A DNA stretch of 47,948 nt, taken from NCBI GenBank assembly GCA_900551445.1, contig URWA01000025.1, forward strand, positions 1 through 47,948, given 5' to 3'. Below the pieces are notes generated by a model, which ran no database searches, was not told where the DNA came from, and was given only the letters and a program-made list of their open reading frames with translations. Below, one piece after another: positions 42,967 to 47,948 of the stretch. Each line of letters begins with the position of its first letter. Position 1 is the first letter of the stretch. Origin of the DNA: an uncultured Bacteroides sp. (GTDB taxonomy: Bacteria; Bacteroidota; Bacteroidia; Bacteroidales; Bacteroidaceae). The translations under genes and the position numbers were made by a program.

Positions 42967-43317
42967 ATGATTCGACAGTGTTCTATTCTTTTTGGATGTC
43001 TGGCATTGGGTGAACTGATTGTGTACCTGACAGGCGTAAAACTGCCTTCAAGTATCATTGGTATGCTGTTGCTGACTCTGTTCCTTCAGCTGGGTTGGAT
43101 AAAGCTGGAGTGGGTGCAAGGCCTGACTAATTTCTTGGTAGCTAATCTCGGCTTCTTCTTTGTGCCGTCGGGGGTGGCATTGATGCTTTACTTCGACATT
43201 ATAACGGCTCAGTTTTGGCCGATTGTGATTGCCACGTTAGTTAGTACGGTGTTAGTGTTAGTAGTTACAGGTTGGGTTCATCAATTAGTGCGTAAATATG
43301 GATTTTTTCGAAAATAA
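42967..43317 (+). CDS. CidA/LrgA family protein
   Basis: A 116-residue, four-helix inner-membrane protein. LTGVKLPSSIIGMLLLTLFL and VANLGFFFVPSGVALM are family motifs. LrgA/CidA proteins are described as holin-like, or with LrgB as a small-metabolite (pyruvate-type) transporter. It overlaps the LrgB gene by 20 nt. Confidence 0.92.
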   Translation: MIRQCSILFGCLALGELIVYLTGVKLPSSIIGMLLLTLFLQLGWIKLEWVQGLTNFLVANLGFFFVPSGVALMLYFDIITAQFWPIVIATLVSTVLVLVVTGWVHQLVRKYGFFRK

Positions 43318-43993
43318 ATTCTTTCTGCTGGCCATCACGTTTGGCTTTTATTTCTTGTCAAAATTATTGCAGAAAAAGACAGGTTGGGTGTTGTTAAACC
43401 CCATTCTGGTAGCGATTGCGTTGTTGATTTGTTTCTTGGAATGTACAGGCGTTTCTTATAAAACTTATTCAGAAGCAGGTTCTCTCGTGGAATTTTGGTT
43501 GAAACCGGCGGTAGTAGCGTTGGGGGTTCCTTTGTATCTGCAGTTGCGGATGATAAAGAAGCAGTTGATGCCGATTCTGGTCTCTCAGTTGGCTGGTTGC
43601 GTGGTGGGACTGGTGTCTGTCACCATTATTGCCAAACTGATGGGGGCTTCGCCCGAGGTAATCATGTCTTTGGCTCCGAAGTCAGTGACAACCCCGATTG
43701 CCATGGAGGTTTCGAATGCTGTAGGAGGAATCCCTTCTTTGACAGCAGCAGTAGTGATTGTCGTGGGACTGTTTGGTGCTATTTGCGGATTTAAACTTCT
43801 GCAGGTAGGGCGTGTGGCCAGCCCGATTGCCCAAGGATTGTCCATGGGTACAGCCAGTCATGCGGTAGGTACCTCACGTGCCATGGAAGTAAGTGGCAAG
43901 TACGGTGCATACGCCAGCTTGGGACTGACGTTGAACGGAATTCTGACTGCTTTGCTCTCACCGACGATTCTGCATCTGTTGGGATTGTATTAA
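43298..43993 (+). CDS. LrgB family protein
   Basis: A 231-residue membrane protein. VVALGVPLYLQLRMIKKQLM, SLAPKSVTTPIAMEVSNAVG and GLSMGTASHAVGTSRAMEVS are the diagnostic LrgB blocks. Encoded with and translationally coupled to the LrgA-like gene. The pair may export or re-import fermentation acids, or affect murein hydrolases; placement beside pta-ackA makes the first idea attractive but unproven. Confidence 0.94.
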   Translation: MDFFENKFFLLAITFGFYFLSKLLQKKTGWVLLNPILVAIALLICFLECTGVSYKTYSEAGSLVEFWLKPAVVALGVPLYLQLRMIKKQLMPILVSQLAGCVVGLVSVTIIAKLMGASPEVIMSLAPKSVTTPIAMEVSNAVGGIPSLTAAVVIVVGLFGAICGFKLLQVGRVASPIAQGLSMGTASHAVGTSRAMEVSGKYGAYASLGLTLNGILTALLSPTILHLLGLY

Positions 43994-44048
43994 AGGTTGT
44001 TACGGGATGTCATATTGTCCAAACAGTATGTGGCTGGGTAATGGATGA

Positions 44049-44080
44049 ATTGGTTTTTCTAGGAGAATACATTATATTTG
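44049..44080 (+). promoter_or_regulatory. Promoter of the DUF2156-GNAT pair
   Basis: ATTG (44049-44052), a 20-nt gap and TATATTTG (44073-44080), 27 nt before ATG 44108. Confidence 0.65.
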
Positions 44081-44107
44081 TCCTTCAATCAAGGAACCAA
44101 ATTTGTT

Positions 44108-44998
44108 ATGATTGCATTTAAACCGATTGAACTAGACGACAAGGATAGGGTTCAGAAATATACGTTACGCAGCTGGCGTCGTAACTGCGACCTGTCATTT
44201 TCTAATTTGTACAGCTGGCGTTTCTTGTATCGTACAGAGATTGCGGAGAAAGACGGCTTTTTGTTGTTCCGTTTTTATGCCGACAATCAGCTGGCCTACA
44301 TGATGCCGGTAGGAGAGGGTAATATACGTTCCATATTGGAAGAGCTGATGGCGGATGCCCGTAGCTTGGGAGCGCCTTTCCGCTTGTTGGGTGTATGCGT
44401 CGGAATGCGCGCGGAGCTGGAGTCGGCTTTCCCTTTCCAGTTTGACTTTGTGGCCGACCGTGATTATTTTGACTATGTGTATCTGCGGACAGATTTGGCT
44501 ACTTTGCGTGGAAAGAAATACCAGCCCAAACGGAATCACATCAATAAGTTTAAGGCGGCTTACCCGGATTATGAATATAAACTCCTGACGCCGGAACTGA
44601 TTCCGGAATGTCTGCAGTTGGAAACGGAATGGTGCAAGGCTAATGATTGCGCTGAGAATCAGGCATTGCAGGATGAGCGTCGTTCCATGACAGCGGCTTT
44701 GCAGCACATGGATCAGCTGGATATACAGGGGGGAGTGCTTTATGTGAATGGCAAGATTGTGGCCTTTACTTTTGGGGCTCCCATCAATCACGAGACTTTT
44801 GACACGTGTGTGGAAAAGGCCAATACGGAGATTGAAGGGGCTTACGCCATGATTAATTATGAGTTTGCCAATCATATCCCTGAACAGTATATTTATATCA
44901 ATCGGGAGGAGGATCTGGGACTGGAGGGACTTCGCAGGGCGAAATTGTCTTATCATCCGGAGATTCTTCTTGAAAAGTATGTGGCAGAACTGAAATGA
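44108..44998 (+). CDS. DUF2156 domain protein (GNAT-like acyl/aminoacyl transferase)
   Basis: A 296-residue cytoplasmic protein with a double GNAT-like fold, related to the C-terminal domain of phosphatidylglycerol lysyltransferases and to FemAB-like enzymes. DLSFSNLYSWRFLYRTEIAE starts the first half; QPKRNHINKFKAAYPDYEY and INREEDLGLEGLRRAKLSYH are typical. No membrane domain, so it is not an MprF. ATG 44108 is preferred over the TTG at 44078, which sits in the -7 box. Overlaps the next gene by 4 nt. Confidence 0.85.
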   Translation: MIAFKPIELDDKDRVQKYTLRSWRRNCDLSFSNLYSWRFLYRTEIAEKDGFLLFRFYADNQLAYMMPVGEGNIRSILEELMADARSLGAPFRLLGVCVGMRAELESAFPFQFDFVADRDYFDYVYLRTDLATLRGKKYQPKRNHINKFKAAYPDYEYKLLTPELIPECLQLETEWCKANDCAENQALQDERRSMTAALQHMDQLDIQGGVLYVNGKIVAFTFGAPINHETFDTCVEKANTEIEGAYAMINYEFANHIPEQYIYINREEDLGLEGLRRAKLSYHPEILLEKYVAELK

Positions 44999-46020
44999 CA
45001 ATAAAGGAGCAAGTCAAAGTTCTCTGGAAACAGTGTTTCCATGATACGGACGAATTCATTGATTTTTATTTTCAAAAGCGGTATACCGATGACCTGAACA
45101 GTTATGTGGAAGCAGACGGCCGGGTCATTGCCGCTTTGCAGCGTATTCCTTATTCGCTGACTTACGAAGGAATGGGGATGCCTGTCGCGTATATTTCCGG
45201 AGCTTGTACCGATCCGGCTTATCGCAACAAAGGGGTGATGCGTCGGTTGCTGGCAGAAGCTCATCGTCGGATGTATCGGGAAGGGGTGATGTTTTCCACT
45301 TTGATTCCGGCGGAGGAATGGTTGAAGGGATATTATGCCCGTTCTGGATATGCGAATTGTTTTGCACAGGCAAAAAAGTTATTAACAGCTTTCCCTTCGC
45401 CTGTTGATAACTTCTCGAAGCTGTTCAGAATTGTTGAAATCGCTCCAGGAAGTGCTCTGCACAGTGATGCTTATCGTTTTTTTAATCATTTTCAGTCGTC
45501 TCAGGAGGCTTACATACAGCATGATTGGGAAGATTTCCACATTATATTAACCGATTTGCAGTTGAGTGGCGGTTCGTTGTGGGGGGCTTTTCAGGAAGGT
45601 GCGCTGAAAGGACTTTGTTTTTGTTTCCCGGATGAAAATCTGTTGAAGATTACGGAACTGGTTAGTACGGAGAAAAAGGTGGAACAGGTTCTGGTGGATT
45701 ATTTGCTGTCTCATTATCAGCTGTCTCAGGCGGAATGTCTGGGGCGGGAAGGAGATGAGTCTTATGAGCTGGGGATGGCACGAATTATCCATGTGGAAGC
45801 GATGTTGCGTTTATTGGCTGGAAAATCTCACAAAGACCTTTATATAAAGGTAGAAGGAGATGAGGCTATTCCCGAGAACAACGGTTGGCATAACATTGAA
45901 GATGGACGTTATTTTAACGGACGGATGGAAGGACGTGAATATCGTGTACTCTCCATTGAAGAGTTGACCCGCCTGCTGTTTGAGGGGAAACATCCTTATA
46001 TGAATTTGATGCTGAATTAA
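44995..46020 (+). CDS. GNAT family N-acetyltransferase
   Basis: A 341-residue protein. The N-terminal half (about 1-135) is a GNAT domain: VAYISGACTDPAYRNKGVMR includes the acetyl-CoA loop (RNKGVMR), followed by RLLAEAHRRMYREGVMFSTL. The C-terminal half (about 150-341) resembles the extra domain of Eis-like acetyltransferases. Substrate unknown. ATGA overlap with the DUF2156 gene suggests that the two act together. Confidence 0.85.
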   Translation: MTIKEQVKVLWKQCFHDTDEFIDFYFQKRYTDDLNSYVEADGRVIAALQRIPYSLTYEGMGMPVAYISGACTDPAYRNKGVMRRLLAEAHRRMYREGVMFSTLIPAEEWLKGYYARSGYANCFAQAKKLLTAFPSPVDNFSKLFRIVEIAPGSALHSDAYRFFNHFQSSQEAYIQHDWEDFHIILTDLQLSGGSLWGAFQEGALKGLCFCFPDENLLKITELVSTEKKVEQVLVDYLLSHYQLSQAECLGREGDESYELGMARIIHVEAMLRLLAGKSHKDLYIKVEGDEAIPENNGWHNIEDGRYFNGRMEGREYRVLSIEELTRLLFEGKHPYMNLMLN

Positions 46021-46027
46021 GGACGGA

Positions 46028-46807
46028 TTATTGGTTGCTGTCGGAAGTCAGCATGCGTTCCAGTTCCTCGGCGGTCAGTTTCAGATGGAACTGTCCGTGA
46101 TAGGCAATGGAGATACCTCCGGTTTCTTCCGATACGATGATGGCCATGGCATCCGTTTCTTGTGAAACACCCAGTGCGGCACGGTGACGAAGTCCCAGTT
46201 CTTTGGGAATTTCCAGGTTGTGGGAAACCGGCAGAATACATCCGGCTGCTTTTATCCGTTTGTGGCTGATAATCATGGCCCCGTCGTGAAGCGGACTGTT
46301 CTTGAAGAAAATGTTTTCAATCAGTCGTTGGTTGATGTTGGCATCAATCACATCGCCTGTGCGGACGATATCGTCCAGTGGAAAATCCTTCTCAATCACA
46401 ATCAGGGCTCCCACTTTTCCCTTGCTCATGTTCAGACAAGCCATGACGATGGGCATGATGTCTTCCCGCTCTGTGTCATTCTTTTTGTTGCCTTTCAGAA
46501 AACGGAACAAACTGTTGCTGCGGTGTCTGGAGCCGAGAGAAAGCAAAAAGTGGCGTATCTCATCCTGAAACAAGACTATTAGCGCGATGACTCCCACGCT
46601 GACCAGTTTGTCGAAGATGGACCCCAACAGTCGCATTTGGAGGACTTGTGATACAATCACCCAAATGATGATAAATACCAGAATCCCAATGAAAATATTG
46701 ATGGAGCCCGACGATTTCATCAGTTTGTAGGTCTTGTACAGCAGGAAGGCTACCAATAGTATATCAAGTATATCCTTGAAACTAAGTATGTAGATATCGA
46801 AAGGCAT
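46028..46807 (-). CDS. cdaA: Diadenylate cyclase CdaA
   Basis: A 259-residue membrane enzyme making c-di-AMP, a regulator of potassium and cell-wall balance. Three N-terminal helices (about 10-85) lead to a DAC domain (about 100-245) with FFKNSPLHDGAMII and LGLRHRAALGVSQETDA, the DGA and RHR catalytic motifs. Follows folP, as in other Bacteroidales. No YbbR regulator gene is seen. Confidence 0.95.
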   Translation of the reverse strand: MPFDIYILSFKDILDILLVAFLLYKTYKLMKSSGSINIFIGILVFIIIWVIVSQVLQMRLLGSIFDKLVSVGVIALIVLFQDEIRHFLLSLGSRHRSNSLFRFLKGNKKNDTEREDIMPIVMACLNMSKGKVGALIVIEKDFPLDDIVRTGDVIDANINQRLIENIFFKNSPLHDGAMIISHKRIKAAGCILPVSHNLEIPKELGLRHRAALGVSQETDAMAIIVSEETGGISIAYHGQFHLKLTAEELERMLTSDSNQ

Positions 46808-46837
46808 AATCTGTGAAATATTTAGGTGAGTGTGTGT

Positions 46838-47692
46838 TTAAATTTGTGATTCATTCAGTGCGTTGAAAATACGGACGGTTTCCACTGCGGCTTTCACGTC
46901 GTGTACTCTGAGAATTTTGGCCCCTTTCATTAAAGCAATGGCATGTAAGGCGGTCGTTCCGTTCAGTGCGTCTTCAGGACCTCCTCCCACCAGCTTATAA
47001 ATCATGGATTTGCGGGAAACTCCTACAAGTACAGGCAGTTGGAAGATTTGGAATTCTTCCAGTTTGTGCACTATCTCGTAATTGTGTTGCAGGGTTTTCC
47101 CGAAACCGAATCCGGGGTCAATAATCAGGTCCTTGACGCCTAACGCCCGCAGTTTTTCTATCTTCTCGGCAAAGTAACGGATAATCTCTTTTACCGGATT
47201 GTCGTAGTGGGGAGCGTGTTGCATGGTTTGCGGATTACCTTGCATGTGCATCAGGATGTAGGGAACCTTCAACCGGGCAAGGGTAGGAAACATCTCCGCA
47301 TCCAAATCTCCAGCAGAAATATCATTGATAAGAGCTGCTCCATATTCTTCCACACACATCTTGGCTACATCGGCCCGGAAAGTATCAATTGAAACAAGCG
47401 CCTCAGGACATTCCCGTTGAATGATTTCCAGTCCTTGCCGCAACCGCTGCATTTCTTCTTCCGGAGAAACGTCTGCCGCATCCGGGCGTGAAGAATAAGC
47501 TCCCATGTCAATGAAAGTGCCTCCCTCGTCCAGAATCTGATGAATCCGGCCAATTATGTCTTTTTCGGTCTGCTTCCGGCTGTTTGCGTAAAAAGAATCC
47601 GGAGTGACATTGAGGATTCCCATCACCTGAGGCTGGGACAGGTCCAGCAATTCTCCTTTGACATTGATGTATTTTGCGAATGTTTCTTCCAT
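46838..47692 (-). CDS. folP: Dihydropteroate synthase
   Basis: A 284-residue TIM-barrel enzyme of folate synthesis, joining p-aminobenzoate to the pterin. QVMGILNVTPDSFYANSRKQ, DPGFGFGKTLQHNYEI and VGVSRKSMIYKLVG are the pterin and phosphate motifs. The open frame extends to 47824, but the -7 box TACCTTTG (47718-47725, minus) lies inside that extension, so ATG 47692 (MEETFAKY) is the real start. 30 nt upstream of cdaA. Confidence 0.95.
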   Translation of the reverse strand: MEETFAKYINVKGELLDLSQPQVMGILNVTPDSFYANSRKQTEKDIIGRIHQILDEGGTFIDMGAYSSRPDAADVSPEEEMQRLRQGLEIIQRECPEALVSIDTFRADVAKMCVEEYGAALINDISAGDLDAEMFPTLARLKVPYILMHMQGNPQTMQHAPHYDNPVKEIIRYFAEKIEKLRALGVKDLIIDPGFGFGKTLQHNYEIVHKLEEFQIFQLPVLVGVSRKSMIYKLVGGGPEDALNGTTALHAIALMKGAKILRVHDVKAAVETVRIFNALNESQI

Positions 47693-47717
47693 GAGTTTTC
47701 TATCCGTTTCTGCCTTG

Positions 47718-47725
47718 CAAAGGTA
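47718..47725 (-). promoter_or_regulatory. -7 box for folP-cdaA
   Basis: TACCTTTG on the minus strand, 25 nt before the folP ATG. It decides the folP start. Confidence 0.6.
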
Positions 47726-47840
47726 CGTACAATAATTCAATTTGTTTCGGTTCTTTCTGGCGAATTTTCCCTTTAAAATGGATTTTTCCGTCTTTAATCC
47801 TTCTCTTTTTTCGCTTTTTGCCAAAAAAATGAGCCAAAAG

Positions 47841-47871
47841 TTTGCAGGTTACAAATTTAGTTGTACCTTTG
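47841..47871 (+). promoter_or_regulatory. Consensus promoter of the tRNA-Val gene
   Basis: TTTG (47841-47844), a 19-nt gap and TACCTTTG (47864-47871), 26 nt before the tRNA. Confidence 0.85.
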
Positions 47872-47897
47872 CAACCGCAATTGAGAACGAGACTATC

Positions 47898-47948
47898 GGG
47901 CGTTTAGCTCAGCTGGTTCAGAGCATCTGCCTTACAAGCAGAGGGTCG
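47898..47948 (+). tRNA. tRNA-Val (anticodon TAC), truncated by the window end
   Basis: First 51 nt of a tRNA: acceptor strand GGGCGTT, D-arm GCTC-AGCTGGTTCA-GAGC, anticodon arm TCTGC-CTTACAA-GCAGA with anticodon TAC, then the start of the variable loop. TAC decodes valine GTA and related codons. The T-arm and the 3' end lie beyond the window. Confidence 0.93.

Noticed and set aside
47693..47824. 44-codon N-terminal extension of FolP
   Set aside because: Contains the TACCTTTG -7 box; dihydropteroate synthases start near MEETFAKY.

Overview
The window is chromosomal DNA of a gut Bacteroidales (Bacteroides/Phocaeicola type). Evidence: Bacteroidota promoters (TTTG, 19-21 nt gap, TAnnTTTG) before many genes, weak Shine-Dalgarno sites, a hybrid two-component system, serine-type sulfatases, GH92/GH130/GH88 enzymes, and the local gene sets tatA-tatC, pta-ackA and folP-cdaA. 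No species name can be fixed from the sequence alone.

Layout. 1-3.1 kb: Hsp20 chaperone (next to what looks like the end of an insertion sequence), a DUF3332 lipoprotein and an MFS transporter. 3.26-8.0 kb: an MFS permease, GH130 phosphorylase and GH92 alpha-mannosidase under one strong promoter, resembling the N-glycan core (Man-GlcNAc) cassette of B. thetaiotaomicron BT1032-BT1034. 8.0-9.0 kb: tatA-tatC. 9.0-20.3 kb: an accessory, largely AT-rich region containing one intact outer-membrane beta-barrel gene (CarboxypepD_reg/OMP_b-brl_3 type), three relics of the same family, one intact LuxR-type regulator and a 103-bp duplicate of its 3' end, a TPR/coiled-coil/HTH membrane regulator, two secreted proteins (DUF4377-like, DUF6624), a umuC fragment and an IS-end remnant. 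Two of the beta-barrel loci carry the same palindromic promoter element at identical spacing, so the region looks like a duplicated and decayed [operator - beta-barrel - LuxR] module.

20.4-25.0 kb: housekeeping dnaE, trxA and a small acidic protein. 25.0-33.8 kb: a glycosaminoglycan-type cluster: sulfatase and GH88 on the minus strand, divergent from a hybrid two-component sensor and a second sulfatase. Both sulfatases have serine at the formylglycine position. There is no SusC/SusD pair in the window. 34.0-39.1 kb: SUI1-like factor, rex, a FAH-family hydrolase, ispF, a GT2 glycosyltransferase, radC, a DUF59 protein and lpxH. 39.2-42.7 kb (minus): a KDG-type sugar kinase, ackA and pta; the kinase could use KDG made from the GH88 product. 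43.0-47.9 kb: lrgA-lrgB-like pair, a DUF2156/GNAT pair, cdaA, folP and the first 51 nt of a tRNA-Val(TAC).

The less ordinary signals are: the decayed duplicated module with its shared operator; two intergenic arrays of 21- and 22-bp tandem imperfect palindromes (9.2 and 33.9 kb); an Hsp20 C-terminal tail apparently supplied by an IS end; and a kinase promoter lying inside the long hairpin downstream of ackA.
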